Shown in pieces: positions 28,877 through 38,264 of a stretch of DNA of 64,000 nucleotides; the first letter of the stretch is position 1, and the number at the start of each line of letters is the position of its first letter. The position numbers and the translations under genes are program-made. The notes beneath the pieces are model-generated. The model ran no database searches and was not told the DNA's origin. It worked only from the letters and a program-made list of their open reading frames with translations. This DNA is from Segnochrobactrum spirostomi (GTDB lineage Bacteria > Pseudomonadota > Alphaproteobacteria > Rhizobiales > Segnochrobactraceae). Location: contig NZ_VWNA01000001.1 in assembly GCF_009600605.1 (NCBI RefSeq), forward strand, positions 1,116,001-1,180,000, in the 5' to 3' direction.

Positions 28877-29800
28877 TCAGTGGCCGGCCGCGGCCGCGAC
28901 CTCGGCAGCGAAGTCCGAGGTCTCCTTCTCGATGCCCTCGCCGAGCGCGTAGCGCACGAAGCCGGTCACCTTGATCGGCGCGCCGGCGTCCTTGGCAACC
29001 GCCTCGACGGCCTGCTCGACGGTCTTATCGGGGTCGAGCACGAAGGCCTGCTTCAGGAGGGTGACCTCCTCGTAGAACTTGCGCATGCGGCCCTCGACCA
29101 TCTTCTCGATGATGTTCTCGGGCTTGCCCGACTGGCGCGCCTGGTCGGCGTAGACCGCACGCTCGCGCGCGGCTTCCGCTTCGGGGATCTCCTCGGCGGT
29201 CAGCGCGAGCGGGCTCGTGGCGGCGACGTGCATCGCGACCTTGCGGCCGATCTCGGTGAGCACCGCCGGATCGGCGGAGGACTCGAGCGCGACGAGCACG
29301 CCGATCTTGCCGAGACCGTCGGCCGTGGCGCTGTGGACATAGGTCGCGACCACGCCCTGACCGACCTTGAGCGCGGTCGAGCGGCGCAGGTTCATGTTCT
29401 CGCCGATGGTGGCGATGGCTTCCTTCAGTTCGTCCTCGACCGAGTGACCCTTGCCCGGATAGGCGGCGCCGGCGGTCGCGTCGCGATCGCCGTCGACCGT
29501 CAGGGCCACGGCGGCAACGCTGGAAACGAGTTGCTGGAAGGCCGGATTGCGGGCCACGAAGTCGGTCTCGGAATTGAGCTCGACCACCGCGGCGACGGTG
29601 CCGCCGGCGGCGACGCCGACGAGGCCCTCGGCCGCCACGCGGCCGGCCTTCTTGGCGGCCTTGGACAGCCCCTTCTTACGCAGCCAATCGACCGCGGCCT
29701 CCATGTCGCCGCTGGTTTCGGTCAGGGCCGCCTTGCAGTCCATCATGCCCGCGCCGGTCTTCTCGCGGAGCTCCTTCACCATCTGCGCGGAAATGCTCAT
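28877..29800 (-). CDS. tsf: Translation elongation factor Ts
   Basis: 307 residues; nucleotide exchange factor for EF-Tu. The N-terminal UBA-like domain includes [19 protein letters not shown] (residues 8-26), and [10 protein letters not shown] (about residues 75-84), which contacts EF-Tu, is intact. The ATG at 29800 gives the family start ([12 protein letters not shown]). It lies 356 bp downstream of rpsB with which it is normally co-transcribed. Confidence 0.97.
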   Translation of the reverse strand: MSISAQMVKELREKTGAGMMDCKAALTETSGDMEAAVDWLRKKGLSKAAKKAGRVAAEGLVGVAAGGTVAAVVELNSETDFVARNPAFQQLVSSVAAVALTVDGDRDATAGAAYPGKGHSVEDELKEAIATIGENMNLRRSTALKVGQGVVATYVHSATADGLGKIGVLVALESSADPAVLTEIGRKVAMHVAATSPLALTAEEIPEAEAARERAVYADQARQSGKPENIIEKMVEGRMRKFYEEVTLLKQAFVLDPDKTVEQAVEAVAKDAGAPIKVTGFVRYALGEGIEKETSDFAAEVAAAAGH

Positions 29801-30156
29801 GGATCGCCTCGTTAACTTTCGTGTCAGCGTGTTCGGGACCCGCGTCGCGGCCTGTCGCCGGACGGCTCCCGCCGGAAACCTGCCGGGCTCTCCCGACAGC
29901 GGAATGACGCTCTCCGCCGTCGTCGAAAACCGGCGCGGTGTTCGGCCACCGCGCAACCAACGCCTCGCTGACGCAGGCCGCTGCGGGTGCCGTCTCGATC
30001 CCCTCCCCGTGCACCGACCTCGTGTCGGGTCCGGCAGCGGCGAGGCAAATCGAGGTCGCACGCAAGCGCGCCGCGGCGTCGAGCCGGGCGCGCTCTTCAT
30101 GCGCGAATCAAATCGGAAAGTCGAGCCCGGAGGACGAGGCCCTCCGGGACGGAGCC
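29801..30156. other. 356-bp rpsB-tsf intergenic region with a hairpin near its upstream end
   Basis: No gene is seen; the gap is longer than usual for rpsB-tsf. A dyad CCCGGAGG (30126-30133) / CCTCCGGG (30141-30148) lies 9 bp after the rpsB stop on the minus strand, without a strong T-run, so it may be a partial terminator or attenuator. The rest is GC-rich with no clear signal. Confidence 0.5.
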
Positions 30157-30945
30157 TCAGCCGGCGACGACCTCGGCTTCCTCAGCCGGCACTTCGTCGA
30201 GAGCCGGCTCTTCGATGATCTCTTCCAACTCGCCGACATCGACGCCGAGCGAGCCCTGGGCGCGCAGCAGGCCGTCGATCGCGGCGCGGGCGATCAGATC
30301 GCAATAGAGGGTGATCGCGCGGCCGGCGTCGTCGTTGCCGGGCACCGGATAGGTGATGCCGTCCGGATCGCAGTTCGAATCGAGGATCGCGACGACCGGA
30401 ATGCCGAGGCGGCGCGCCTCCTCGACCGCGATCTTCTCGCGGTTGGTGTCGATCACGAAGATGAGGTCGGGAACGCCGCCCATCTCCTTGATGCCGCCGA
30501 GGTTGCGCTCGAGCTTCTCGCGCTCACGCGAGAGGTTCAGGCGCTCCTTCTTGGTCAGGCCTTGCTGATCACCGGAGAGCAGCTCCTCGAGCTTGCGCAG
30601 GCGGGCGATCGACAGCGAGATCGTCTTCCAGTTGGTCAGCATGCCGCCAAGCCAACGGGCGTTGACGAAATACTGGGCCGAACGGCGAGCCGAATCCGCC
30701 ACCGCTTCCTGGGCCTGGCGCTTGGTGCCGACGAGCAGCACGCGACCGCCGTTCGCCACCGTGTCGCTGACGGCCTTAAGGGCCTGGTGCAGCATCGGCA
30801 CGCTCTGGGCGAGGTCGATGATGTGAACGTTGTTGCGGACCCCGAACAGGAAGGGGGCCATCTTCGGGTTCCAGCGGTGGGTCTGGTGGCCGAAGTGCAC
30901 GCCGGCTTCGAGGAGCTGGCGCATAGTGAAATCGGGCAGAGCCAT
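30157..30945 (-). CDS. rpsB: 30S ribosomal protein S2
   Basis: 262 residues. Conserved parts include [22 protein letters not shown] (split at residues 8-29), NNVHIIDL, and [14 protein letters not shown] (about residues 96-109). The C-terminal 25 residues form the acidic Glu-rich tail common in alphaproteobacterial S2. S2 is the last protein to join the small subunit. It heads the long minus-strand block that continues to lpxB. Confidence 0.98.
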   Translation of the reverse strand: MALPDFTMRQLLEAGVHFGHQTHRWNPKMAPFLFGVRNNVHIIDLAQSVPMLHQALKAVSDTVANGGRVLLVGTKRQAQEAVADSARRSAQYFVNARWLGGMLTNWKTISLSIARLRKLEELLSGDQQGLTKKERLNLSREREKLERNLGGIKEMGGVPDLIFVIDTNREKIAVEEARRLGIPVVAILDSNCDPDGITYPVPGNDDAGRAITLYCDLIARAAIDGLLRAQGSLGVDVGELEEIIEEPALDEVPAEEAEVVAG

Positions 30946-31227
30946 GGCTCTGTTACTCCTTTTCCGGTTGGCCTCCGCGGGATTGGCTCGCTCAGGAGCA
31001 CCGGAGGGCGGACGGCCAATCGGCCGCGCAACCCGGTCCCGCGTGTGGAATGGCGGTGTCTATAGGGGGAGACGCCGCAGAACGCAAGGCGGGCCGGCCA
31101 TCCGTCAAGGATTTCCGCCCCGCCTTCAGATAGGAATTCAGCGAGCGTCGCGCCAGCCCCGGGACGAGGCCGGTACCGTGGCCGCAAGCGCGGACCGGGA
31201 ACGTCGTCCCCGGCCGGATCGCGGTTC

Positions 31228-31716
31228 TTACTTCAGCGTGATGGTGACGCCGCTGCCGCCGGCGGTCAGGGACAGGCCCTGCTGCTTGGTGTGCAGGCGG
31301 ATCGAGACGCCCTTGTCGTTGCGCAGCAGGATCTCGCCGCTGCCCTTGCTGCCGGCCGAGGCGCCCGTCGTCAGGGTTCCGTAGAGGCCGGAGAAGTCCT
31401 TGATGTTGTGCAGGTCATAGACGGTGCCAACCGCCTCGACGCTGGAATAGCCGACGGTGCCGAGACCGAGGCCGCCGATCGAGAACGGATAGGTGAGATC
31501 GCCGTACTTGAGCTTGCCGCCGCCGACCTGGCCGCTGAGGATGAAGCCGAACTGGGTCTGATCGATGGAGATGGTGCCCGAGGGCTTCATCGCCGGCTCG
31601 GCGGCCTGCACGGCAACCGCGCCGATGGCCATGGTGCCGGCGACGAGCGAGGCGAGCACGAGCCGACGGCTCGGGGCGGCGGTGGACAAACGGGAGAACA
31701 CTTTCATGCTCGACAT
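31228..31716 (-). CDS. Secreted protein of unknown function, possibly YSC84/EipA-like
   Basis: 162 residues with a clear signal peptide: basic start, hydrophobic core LVLASLVAGTMAIGAVAVQA, probable cleavage after AQA/VQA near residue 38. The mature part is Gly-rich and looks all-beta, with repeated short strands (FGFILSGQVGGGKLKYGDL, then GTVYDLHNIKDFSGLYG). The Gly-rich strands and the VYDL..I.DFSGLYG segment recall the YSC84/EipA fold, but I cannot place it firmly. It is 282 bp upstream of the rpsB start and is followed by no clear partner. Probably periplasmic. Confidence 0.75.
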   Translation of the reverse strand: MSSMKVFSRLSTAAPSRRLVLASLVAGTMAIGAVAVQAAEPAMKPSGTISIDQTQFGFILSGQVGGGKLKYGDLTYPFSIGGLGLGTVGYSSVEAVGTVYDLHNIKDFSGLYGTLTTGASAGSKGSGEILLRNDKGVSIRLHTKQQGLSLTAGGSGVTITLK

Positions 31717-31776
31717 CCTTCTTTGAGGGCTGCGCTTGCATGAACGCCACAGAGTGTTATGCGTTGCAACCCGACG

Positions 31777-31853
31777 GGGCGGTTAGCTCAGCTGGTTAGA
31801 GCATCTGGTTTACACCCAGAGGGTCGGGGGTTCGAATCCCTCACCGCCCACCA
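31777..31853 (+). tRNA. tRNA-Val (anticodon TAC)
   Basis: 77 nt including encoded CCA. The 7-bp acceptor stem is GGGCGGT / ACCGCCC, the D-arm contains TAGCTCAGCTGGTTAGAGCA, the anticodon loop has TAC between CTGGT and a CCAG stem, and the T-arm contains GGTTCGAATCC. Its place beside hupB and lon matches other Rhizobiales. Confidence 0.98.
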
Positions 31854-31982
31854 GCGTCCTCTCTTCTAGCGCTGCGCTTCGCGAATATCCTCCCCGACGT
31901 GCGCGATGGGGCGGAGCGTCGCATCGCGCACACGGCCGGACGCGCGCGCCCCTTTTTGACCGAATGCAGGTTCCGAAAACAA

Positions 31983-32016
31983 AAGACCCCGCGTGCCGGC
32001 GGCGCTGCGGGGTCTT
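31983..32016 (-). terminator. Intrinsic terminator of the HU gene
   Basis: AAGACCCCGC (31983-31992) and GCGGGGTCTT (32007-32016), 10-bp stem, followed on the minus strand by TTTTGTTTTCGG. It lies 42 bp after the hupB stop and may also stop tRNA-Val transcription from the other side. Confidence 0.85.
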
Positions 32017-32057
32017 GTCTCAAGGCCGGCGCCCTCGGGGCGCCCCCCCGAAGGACG

Positions 32058-32357
32058 TCAGCTATTGACGGCGTCCTTCAGGGGCTTGCCGGCGCGGAAC
32101 TTCGGAATGTTCGCAGCCGGAATCTCGATGGAGTTGCCGGTGCGCGGATCGCGGCCGCTGGAGGCGGCGCGGTGGCTCACGGCGAACGAACCGAAGCCGA
32201 CGATACGAACCTCTTCGCCCTTCTTCAGGGAATCGACGATCGCTTCGAAGGTGGCATCGACCGCCTTCTGAGCATCCGTCTTGGTCAGGCCCGCCGCCTC
32301 AGCCACGGCCGAGGTCAGTTCGGCCTTGCTGATCCGATTCGCTTTGACCTTCGTCAT
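32058..32357 (-). CDS. hupB: DNA-binding protein HU
   Basis: 99 residues, nucleoid-associated HU/IHF family. N-terminal helices (KAELTSAVAEAAGLTKTDAQ) lead to the DNA-binding beta-arm region with the family signature GFGSF....R..RDPRTGNSIEIPAA (about residues 52-80). It is the HU-beta type usually found just downstream of lon, as here. The ATG at 32357 matches the family start; it lies 182 bp after lon with a strong terminator between them, so it is probably transcribed separately. Confidence 0.95.
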   Translation of the reverse strand: MTKVKANRISKAELTSAVAEAAGLTKTDAQKAVDATFEAIVDSLKKGEEVRIVGFGSFAVSHRAASSGRDPRTGNSIEIPAANIPKFRAGKPLKDAVNS

Positions 32358-32474
32358 TCCATCACCTTTGTTTTCGTTCGCGGAAGTTGCAAACCGACGG
32401 CGCCCGCCACCTTTTGGCGGCCGGGCGATGCGCCGCCGATCTTCGTGCGCGGATTTTTTGGCGAACGCAAGTAA

Positions 32475-32509
32475 GAAAGCCGCGGAAATCCTAGATTTCC
32501 GCGGCTTTC
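32475..32509 (-). terminator. Intrinsic terminator of lon
   Basis: Perfect 16-bp stem GAAAGCCGCGGAAATC (32475-32490) / GATTTCCGCGGCTTTC (32494-32509) with a 3-base loop, 30 bp after the lon stop on the minus strand. It is followed by a moderately T-rich TTACTTG. Confidence 0.9.
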
Positions 32510-32538
32510 CAGCCCAAATCGGGGGACGATCGCAACCG

Positions 32539-35007
32539 TCAGTGGGCGGTGATGCCCGCCGCGTCCTCGTCGGCCGTCGCGGGCCGGCGCTCGGCCGCCG
32601 CATCGGGTTCCCAGGTGATCGCCTGCGGCACCCGGACCAGCGCCCGAGCCACCACATCGTCCATCCGCGCGACAGGAACGATCTCGAGACCGCTCTTAAC
32701 GTTGTCCGGAATCTCCGCCAGATCCTTGGCGTTTTCCTCCGGGATGAGCACGGTCTTGAGGCCGCCGCGCAGTGCCGCGAGCAGTTTCTCCTTGAGGCCG
32801 CCGATCGGCAGCACCCGGCCGCGCAGGGTGATCTCGCCGGTCATGGCGATGTCGCTCCGGACCGGGATCCCGGTCATCACGGAGATGACCGCGGTCGCCA
32901 TCGCGATGCCGGCGGACGGACCGTCCTTCGGCGTCGCGCCTTCCGGCACGTGGACGTGGATGTCGCGCCGGTCGAACAGCGGCGGCTCTATGCCGAAATC
33001 GACGGCCCGCGAGCGGACATAGGAGGCCGCTGCCGAGATCGATTCCTTCATCACGTCGCGCAGGTTGCCGGTGACCGTCATCTTGCCCTTGCCGGGCATC
33101 ATGACGCCTTCGATGGTGAGCAGTTCGCCCCCCACCTCGGTCCACGCCAGACCCGTGACGACGCCGACCTGATCCTCCTCCTCCGCCTCGCCGAAGCGAT
33201 AGCGCGGCACACCGAGGAAATCCTCGAGATTGGCGGCGGTGACCTTGACGGACTTCACCGGCTTGGCGGTGGCACCCGCCTTCTTGCTGGCCTTCAGCTT
33301 CGCCCCGCCGACGATGTCGCGCACCGCCTTACGGGCGAGCGTCGCGAGCTCGCGCTCCAGGTTGCGGACGCCCGCCTCCCGCGTATAGCGGCGGATGACG
33401 GTGCGCAGCGCCTCGTCGTCGACCGAGAACTCCTTGGGCGCCAGCCCGTGGTCGCGCTCGGCCTTCGGCAACAGGTGCTTGCGGGCGATCTCGACCTTCT
33501 CGTCCTCGGTGTAGCCGGCGATGCGGATGATCTCCATCCGATCCATCAGCGGCGCGGGGATGTTCAAGGTGTTCGCCGTCGTCACGAACATCACGTTCGA
33601 GAGGTCGTACTCGACCTCCAGATAGTGGTCCATGAACGCCTGGTTCTGCTCGGGATCGAGCACCTCGAGCAGCGCCGACGACGGATCGCCGCGGAAGTCC
33701 ATGCCCATCTTGTCGATCTCGTCGAGCAGGAAGAGCGGGTTTGACTTCTTCGCCTTGCGCATCGACTGGATGACCTTGCCGGGCATCGAGCCGATATAGG
33801 TGCGCCGGTGACCGCGGATCTCCGCCTCGTCGCGCACGCCGCCGAGCGACATGCGGACGAACTCGCGGCCGGTGGCCTTGGCGATCGACTTGCCGAGCGA
33901 GGTCTTGCCGACGCCCGGGGGGCCGACGAGGCACAGGATCGGACCCTTCAGCTTGTTCGCGCGGCTCTGCACCGCGAGATATTCGATGATCCGCTCCTTG
34001 ACCTTGTCGAGGCCGTAATGATCGGAGTCGAGAACCTCCTCGGCATAGCCGAGATCGTTCTTCACGCGGGAGCGCTTGCCCCACGGGATGCCGAGCAGCC
34101 AGTCGAGATAATTGCGCACGACGGTGGCTTCGGCGGACATCGGAGACATCTGCCGGAGCTTCTTGACCTCGGCGAGCGCGCGCTCGCGGGCTTCCTTGGT
34201 GAGCTTGGTCTTGCGGATGCGGCCTTCGAGCTCGGCGACTTCGTCCTTGCCCTCCTCGCCGTCGCCCAGCTCCTTCTGGATCGCCTTCATCTGCTCGTTG
34301 AGGTAGTACTCGCGCTGGGTCTTCTCCATCTGGCGCTTGACGCGCGAGCGGATGCGCTTCTCCACCTGCAGGACGGAGATTTCGCTCTCCATCATGCCGA
34401 GCACCTTCTCGAGCCGCTCGGACACCGAGGGCGTGGCGAGGATCGCCTGCTTCTCGGTGATCTTGACGGCGAGGTGCGAGGCGACGGTGTCGGCGAGCTT
34501 GGAATAATCCTCGATCTGACCGACCGCGCCGACGACGTCCGGCGAGACCTTCTTGTTGAGCTTGACGTAGTTGTCGAACTCCGAGATGACCGAACGCGCC
34601 AGCGCCTCGACCTCGACGGGATCGTCGACGCCGTCCGGCACCAGAGTGATCTCGGCCTCATAGAGATCGGAACGGTCGCTGAAGCGTACGATCTCGGCGC
34701 GCGAGCCGCCCTCGACGAGCACCTTTACGGTACCGTCCGGCAGCTTGAGGAGCTGCAGCACGGTCGCCATGGTGCCGACGGTGAAGATCGCGCTCGGCTC
34801 GGGATCGTCGTCGGTGGCGTTCTGCTGGGTCGCGAGCAGGATCTGCTTGTCGTTCCGCATCACCTCCTCGAGGGCGCGGATCGACTTCTCGCGGCCAACG
34901 AAGAGCGGCACGATCATGTGCGGGAAGACGACGATGTCGCGCAGCGGCAGAACCGGCACCACTTCGGTGCCGCCCGCGCCCGCCTGTCGCTTTTCGGTCG
35001 AGGTCAT
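32539..35007 (-). CDS. lon: ATP-dependent protease Lon
   Basis: 822 residues, LonA type: N-terminal substrate domain, AAA+ module with Walker [10 protein letters not shown] (K368), and a C-terminal Ser-Lys protease domain with S698 in TPKDGPSAG and the lysine expected near 741 in [10 protein letters not shown]. It degrades damaged and regulatory proteins; in Caulobacter these include DnaA and SciP. A Lys/Ala-rich insert just before the protease domain (about residues 575-600) varies between species. The start at 35007 gives the normal N-terminus. The mRNA leader may be long (see promoter candidate at 35242). Confidence 0.97.
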   Translation of the reverse strand: MTSTEKRQAGAGGTEVVPVLPLRDIVVFPHMIVPLFVGREKSIRALEEVMRNDKQILLATQQNATDDDPEPSAIFTVGTMATVLQLLKLPDGTVKVLVEGGSRAEIVRFSDRSDLYEAEITLVPDGVDDPVEVEALARSVISEFDNYVKLNKKVSPDVVGAVGQIEDYSKLADTVASHLAVKITEKQAILATPSVSERLEKVLGMMESEISVLQVEKRIRSRVKRQMEKTQREYYLNEQMKAIQKELGDGEEGKDEVAELEGRIRKTKLTKEARERALAEVKKLRQMSPMSAEATVVRNYLDWLLGIPWGKRSRVKNDLGYAEEVLDSDHYGLDKVKERIIEYLAVQSRANKLKGPILCLVGPPGVGKTSLGKSIAKATGREFVRMSLGGVRDEAEIRGHRRTYIGSMPGKVIQSMRKAKKSNPLFLLDEIDKMGMDFRGDPSSALLEVLDPEQNQAFMDHYLEVEYDLSNVMFVTTANTLNIPAPLMDRMEIIRIAGYTEDEKVEIARKHLLPKAERDHGLAPKEFSVDDEALRTVIRRYTREAGVRNLERELATLARKAVRDIVGGAKLKASKKAGATAKPVKSVKVTAANLEDFLGVPRYRFGEAEEEDQVGVVTGLAWTEVGGELLTIEGVMMPGKGKMTVTGNLRDVMKESISAAASYVRSRAVDFGIEPPLFDRRDIHVHVPEGATPKDGPSAGIAMATAVISVMTGIPVRSDIAMTGEITLRGRVLPIGGLKEKLLAALRGGLKTVLIPEENAKDLAEIPDNVKSGLEIVPVARMDDVVARALVRVPQAITWEPDAAAERRPATADEDAAGITAH

Positions 35008-35241
35008 AGGACCGTCCTTTTCTGAACCGTGACCGGTTCGCCCCATCAGGAAGCAAGCACGAACCGGGCCATCGGACCACCGGGGAATTGTGAGTTGCGA
35101 ACGAAGCAGCAGGAAGGCGGGAACGAGACGGAAGGAAGCCAAACCGAACGTGGCCGAAGAGCCGCTTTGCCGCGGTCTCCCGCAGCACCCGGACTTTCGG
35201 AGTGGCATGCTGCAGAAGACCGAACCGGGGTCATGTGCGAT

Positions 35242-35270
35242 TAGGTGGCGCCCACCCCCTTGGGTGTCAA
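35242..35270 (-). promoter_or_regulatory. Candidate lon promoter
   Basis: On the minus strand CTTGACA (TTGACA at 35265-35270), 17 bases, then CACCTA (35242-35247). The spacing suits a housekeeping or heat-shock promoter of alphaproteobacteria, but the -10 match is poor and it would give a leader of more than 200 nt. Speculative. Confidence 0.3.
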
Positions 35271-35546
35271 GGAGCGGGGACCACGGCGGCGACCTTGTCC
35301 ACCGCGGGGCTCGGCCGCGGGCGGCGGCTCCGGCCCGGCTGCGCAGCGTTCGAGACCTGGGGCTCGGCGGCAAGCGCGGCCCCTGAACTCGGGGCGGCGG
35401 CGACACGAACGGCGCTCCAAGCCGCGGTGACGCCGTGAGGGGTCCCGTGACCGTCCGGCAGCCATGGCGCGCCGAGAGTCGTCGCCGCCGAGCCGCCGAC
35501 CGACGCGGCCGCCGACACACTTCGCGCGAAGCCCACGTCCCTCTCC

Positions 35547-35582
35547 GTCGTCATTGCCGGCCTCGTGCCGGCAACCCAGGGC
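35547..35582. repeat. REP-like intergenic palindromic element
   Basis: Core TTGCCGGC-CTCGT-GCCGGCAA (8-bp arms) within GTCATTGCCGG...GGCAACCCAGG. This form (GTCAT-GCCGG-spacer-CCGGC-CCA) is very common between genes in Rhizobiales genomes. Translating it gives the familiar artefact VAGTRPAMT. Only one copy was noticed in this window. Confidence 0.7.
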
Positions 35583-35623
35583 CTGGTGACGCAGGCGGGC
35601 CGGCACGCGCCGAGAGGCACAAT

Positions 35624-35653
35624 TGCAACGGATGCTGCTGCAACGGATGCTGC
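35624..35653. repeat. 15-bp perfect tandem duplication
   Basis: TGCAACGGATGCTGC occurs at 35624-35638 and again at 35639-35653 with no change. It is non-coding, about 40 bp after the REP-like palindrome. It is likely to be a recent slippage event. Confidence 0.8.
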
Positions 35654-35743
35654 GGCGCCTCCGCGTCTATTCCCCTCCGCTCTCCTAGCCAGCCACAATC
35701 CCCCCGGCGCACGCCGAGCCCCGGACCGCGGTCCAAACAGAAA

Positions 35744-35773
35744 GACCCCGCGCCGGGGGTCGGCAGCGGGGTC
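35744..35773 (-). terminator. Intrinsic terminator of an uncharacterised minus-strand transcript
   Basis: GACCCCGC (35744-35751) and GCGGGGTC (35766-35773) followed on the minus strand by TTTCTGTTT. The stem is the same as the core of the HU terminator at 31983-32016. glnA has its own terminator 500 bp upstream, so this one implies a separate transcript beginning near 36100. Confidence 0.7.
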
Positions 35774-35867
35774 CATCTGGTTGGGCTCTCGAGGTTGAAG
35801 CGTCGGCGGCTTCGCTCCTCAGTGTGCGCAGGGGCACGGGTGGAGCGGCACGGTCCTGAACGCCGGA

Positions 35868-35921
35868 TCAGCCCAGATCAAGATCAAGATTGATCTTTAT
35901 TCCGTTCACCTTCCTTGTCAC
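35868..35921 (-). CDS. Possible 17-residue ORF (third of three linked short ORFs)
   Basis: Starts at GTG 35921, which overlaps the stop of the preceding short ORF in a GTGA; encodes a 17-residue peptide ending NLDLDLG. No ribosome-binding site is seen; a CGGTTT-ATG-AAACCG hairpin (35921-35935) covers its start, and an AAGATCAA/TTGATCTT hairpin lies inside it. Coding is speculative. It could equally be part of a non-coding RNA. Confidence 0.2.
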   Translation of the reverse strand: MTRKVNGIKINLDLDLG

Positions 35922-36034
35922 GGTTTATGAAACCGCGTCTTCGAAAACGATCCTCCGTTCCAAAGCAGCGAGAAGGATGAAGAGGGTTCAGATAGTCTAA
36001 TTTTCAGAAGTTCCGTCGACCGGCTCAGCGTCAC
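35918..36034 (-). CDS. Possible 38-residue ORF (second of three linked short ORFs)
   Basis: Starts at GTG 36034, overlapping the stop of the 14-16-codon ORF in a GTGA, with AGGCGG six bases upstream. It encodes 38 residues, serine-rich in the middle (SEPSSSFSLLW) and basic at the end. Only about 55% of third positions are G or C, far below neighbouring genes, so it is either foreign, under different constraint or not coding. No family recognised. Confidence 0.25.
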   Translation of the reverse strand: MTLSRSTELLKIRLSEPSSSFSLLWNGGSFSKTRFHKP

Positions 36035-36081
36035 TCGCTTCCGCCTGACGGGTTCATTTGCTCCGGTGGAGTCATTTTCAT
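36031..36081 (-). CDS. Short ORF (14-16 residues) behind a strong ribosome-binding site
   Basis: ATG at 36081 (MKMTPPEQMNPSGGSE) or, better spaced from the AGGAGG at 36085-36090, ATG at 36075 (14 residues). The upstream sequence has a TTGACA element inside a 9-bp inverted repeat. The Pro-Pro-Glu triplet could slow ribosomes lacking EF-P. The stop TGA overlaps a GTG that opens the next short ORF. It may be a leader peptide or a small protein. I do not recognise the family. Confidence 0.45.
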   Translation of the reverse strand: MKMTPPEQMNPSGGSE

Positions 36082-36108
36082 AGACCTCCTTCCGTTCGAC
36101 TACGGTTC

Positions 36109-36148
36109 CAGCATGCCACGCTTTAGCCGGCTGTCAAGCGCCGGCTAA
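36109..36148 (-). promoter_or_regulatory. Promoter with an inverted repeat around the -35 element
   Basis: TTAGCCGGC (36123-36131) and GCCGGCTAA (36140-36148) are perfect 9-bp arms around eight bases holding TTGACA (minus strand, 36132-36137). A weak -10 (ATGCTG, 36109-36114) follows after 17 bases. The arrangement fits a repressor-controlled promoter that drives the short-ORF transcript ending at 35744. Confidence 0.5.
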
Positions 36149-36267
36149 GCATTGTGATGCGTTTCGAAAGCCACGCGAAGGCTTCCCCAGACCGCCCGAC
36201 CTCGCGAAACGGGACACCGGCCGCGCCCCTCCCGCCAAAGCCCACCCCGCGCGGCCTCACAAACGAA

Positions 36268-36291
36268 ACGGGGCGCCCGAAGGCGCCCCGT
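36268..36291 (-). terminator. Intrinsic terminator of glnA
   Basis: Perfect 10-bp stem ACGGGGCGCC (36268-36277) / GGCGCCCCGT (36282-36291) with a CGAA/TTCG tetraloop, then TTTCGTTTG on the minus strand, 27 bp after the glnA stop. Confidence 0.9.
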
Positions 36292-36318
36292 CGAAAGGCC
36301 GAGACCGAGAGCCGCGGC

Positions 36319-37728
36319 TCAGGACGAGTAGTACATGTCGTACTCGACCGGGTGCGGGGTCAGCTCGTACTTCATGTTCTCTTCCATCTTCAGCTCGATG
36401 TAGGCATCGATCTGATCGTCGTCGAACACGCCGCCGGCCTTGAGGAACTCGCGGTCGGCGTTGAGCGAGGCGAGCGCCTCGCGCAGCGAACCGGCCACCG
36501 TCGGGATCTGCTTCAGCTCTTCCGGCGGCAGGTCGTAGAGGTTCTTGTCCATCGGCTCGCCCGGATGGATCTTGTTCTTGATGCCATCGAGGCCGGCCAT
36601 CAGCATCGCCGAGAAGCCGAGATAGGGGTTCGCCAGCGGATCGGGGAAGCGGATCTCCATGCGCTTCGCCTTCGGCGAGGTGGCGAACGGGATGCGGCAG
36701 GAGGCCGAGCGGTTGCGGGCCGAATAGGCGAGCAGCACCGGAGCCTCGTAGCCCGGGACGAGACGCTTGTAGGAGTTCGTCGTCGGGTTGGTGAAGGCGT
36801 TGATCGCCTTGGCGTGCTTCAGGATGCCGCCGATATAGAACAGGCAGGTCTCCGAGAGGTCGGCGTAGAGGTTGCCGGCGAACACCGGCTTGCCGTCCTT
36901 CCAGATCGACTGGTGGCAGTGCATGCCCGAGCCGTTGTCACCGAAGATCGGCTTCGGCATGAAGGTCGCGGTCTTGCCGTAGGCATTGGCGACCTGATGC
37001 ACGACGTACTTGTAGAGCTGCACGTTGTCGGCGCTCTTCACGAGCTTGGCGAACTTGATGCCGAGTTCGTGCTGGGCCGAGGCGACCTCATGGTGATGCT
37101 TCTCGACGGTGACGCCGAACTCACCGAGGACCGAGAGCATCTCGGAACGCAGGTCCTGCGCGGAATCAACCGGCGGAACCGGGAAGTAGCCGCCCTTGGT
37201 GCGGGTGCGGTGACCGAGGTTGCCGGTCTCGTACTCGGTGTAGGTGTTGGACGGCAGCTCGGTCGAGTCGACCAGGTAGCCCGTGTTGAACGGGGTCGCC
37301 GAGAAGCGGACGTCGTCGAACACGAAGAATTCCGGCTCCGGGCCGAAATAGACGGTGTCGCCCACGCCGCTGGCCTTCACGTAGGCCTCGGCCTTCTTGG
37401 CCGTGCCGCGCGGATCGCGGTTGTAGAGCTCGCCCGAGATCGGATCGACGATGTCGCAGAAGATCGCGAGCGTGGACTGAGCGAAGAACGGATCGATCTG
37501 CGCGGTCTCGGCGTCGAGGATCAGCGTCATGTCGGATTCGTTGATCGCCTTCCAGCCGGCGATCGACGAGCCGTCGAACGCCACGCCGTCGGCGAACATG
37601 TCGTCGTTCACCTCACGGGAATCCATCGTGAGATGCTGCATCTTGCCGCGCGGATCGGTGAAACGCAGGTCGACAAATTTGATGTCCTGATCCTTGATCT
37701 GCTTCAGGACGTCATTCGCGGTGCTCAT
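36319..37728 (-). CDS. glnA: Glutamine synthetase type I
   Basis: 469 residues, exactly the length of the dodecameric GSI-beta enzyme. It makes glutamine from glutamate, ammonia and ATP. Visible: [24 protein letters not shown] (about residues 35-60), [10 protein letters not shown] in the ATP/metal site (about 265-274), and NLYDLPPEE with the tyrosine near 398 that GlnE adenylylates. It follows glnB after 104 bp, so both are probably transcribed from the sigma-54-like promoter upstream of glnB and controlled by nitrogen status. Confidence 0.98.
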   Translation of the reverse strand: MSTANDVLKQIKDQDIKFVDLRFTDPRGKMQHLTMDSREVNDDMFADGVAFDGSSIAGWKAINESDMTLILDAETAQIDPFFAQSTLAIFCDIVDPISGELYNRDPRGTAKKAEAYVKASGVGDTVYFGPEPEFFVFDDVRFSATPFNTGYLVDSTELPSNTYTEYETGNLGHRTRTKGGYFPVPPVDSAQDLRSEMLSVLGEFGVTVEKHHHEVASAQHELGIKFAKLVKSADNVQLYKYVVHQVANAYGKTATFMPKPIFGDNGSGMHCHQSIWKDGKPVFAGNLYADLSETCLFYIGGILKHAKAINAFTNPTTNSYKRLVPGYEAPVLLAYSARNRSASCRIPFATSPKAKRMEIRFPDPLANPYLGFSAMLMAGLDGIKNKIHPGEPMDKNLYDLPPEELKQIPTVAGSLREALASLNADREFLKAGGVFDDDQIDAYIELKMEENMKYELTPHPVEYDMYYSS

Positions 37729-37832
37729 CGCGTTCTTTCCTTGGGAAACGGCCGCCCGTGCGGCCTATCGGGAAAATCGTTCGGGTTGGTGGAAGCGACG
37801 GGGGTCGGATCGGGGTCGAGGCGGGGAGGAAA

Positions 37833-38222
<390 letters not shown>

Positions 38223-38248
38223 TCAAATCGGCGGATGCCACGCTCACA

Positions 38249-38264
38249 TGCATGGGTCGTGCCA
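38249..38264 (-). promoter_or_regulatory. Sigma-54 (-24/-12) promoter element of glnBA
   Basis: Minus strand TGGCAC-GACCC-ATGCA against the consensus TGGCAC-N5-TTGCA: one mismatch, correct spacing, 78-93 bp before the glnB start. Rhizobial glnB is known to be sigma-54/NtrC controlled. A GC-rich dyad CGCACC-G-GGTGCG lies further upstream at 38378-38390, recalling but not matching the NtrC site. Confidence 0.65.

Larger units (their letters stand above)
35008..36030. other. Long gene-poor interval upstream of lon
   Basis: No recognised protein gene between lon and the short ORFs described at 35868-36081. Contents seen: a candidate lon promoter, a REP-like palindrome (35547-35582), a 15-bp duplication (35624-35653), an intrinsic terminator (35744-35773) and a 12-bp palindrome GGACCGCGGTCC (35723-35734). 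The part from about 35880 to 36110 is visibly richer in A+T than the rest of the window. Apparent ORFs in 35267-35776 are built on the repeat element and are not credible. Confidence 0.6.

Noticed and set aside
35744-35773. Terminator first assigned to glnA
   Set aside because: glnA has a better terminator at 36268-36291, only 27 bp after its stop.
35267-35776. A 169-codon minus-strand frame upstream of lon
   Set aside because: It translates the REP-like palindrome (giving the known VAGTRPAMT artefact) and the terminator. No signal or family features.
35868-36100. The gene-poor segment considered as tmRNA, RNase P RNA or SRP RNA
   Set aside because: None of the conserved core sequences of these RNAs was found; no tRNA-like ends or tag frame.
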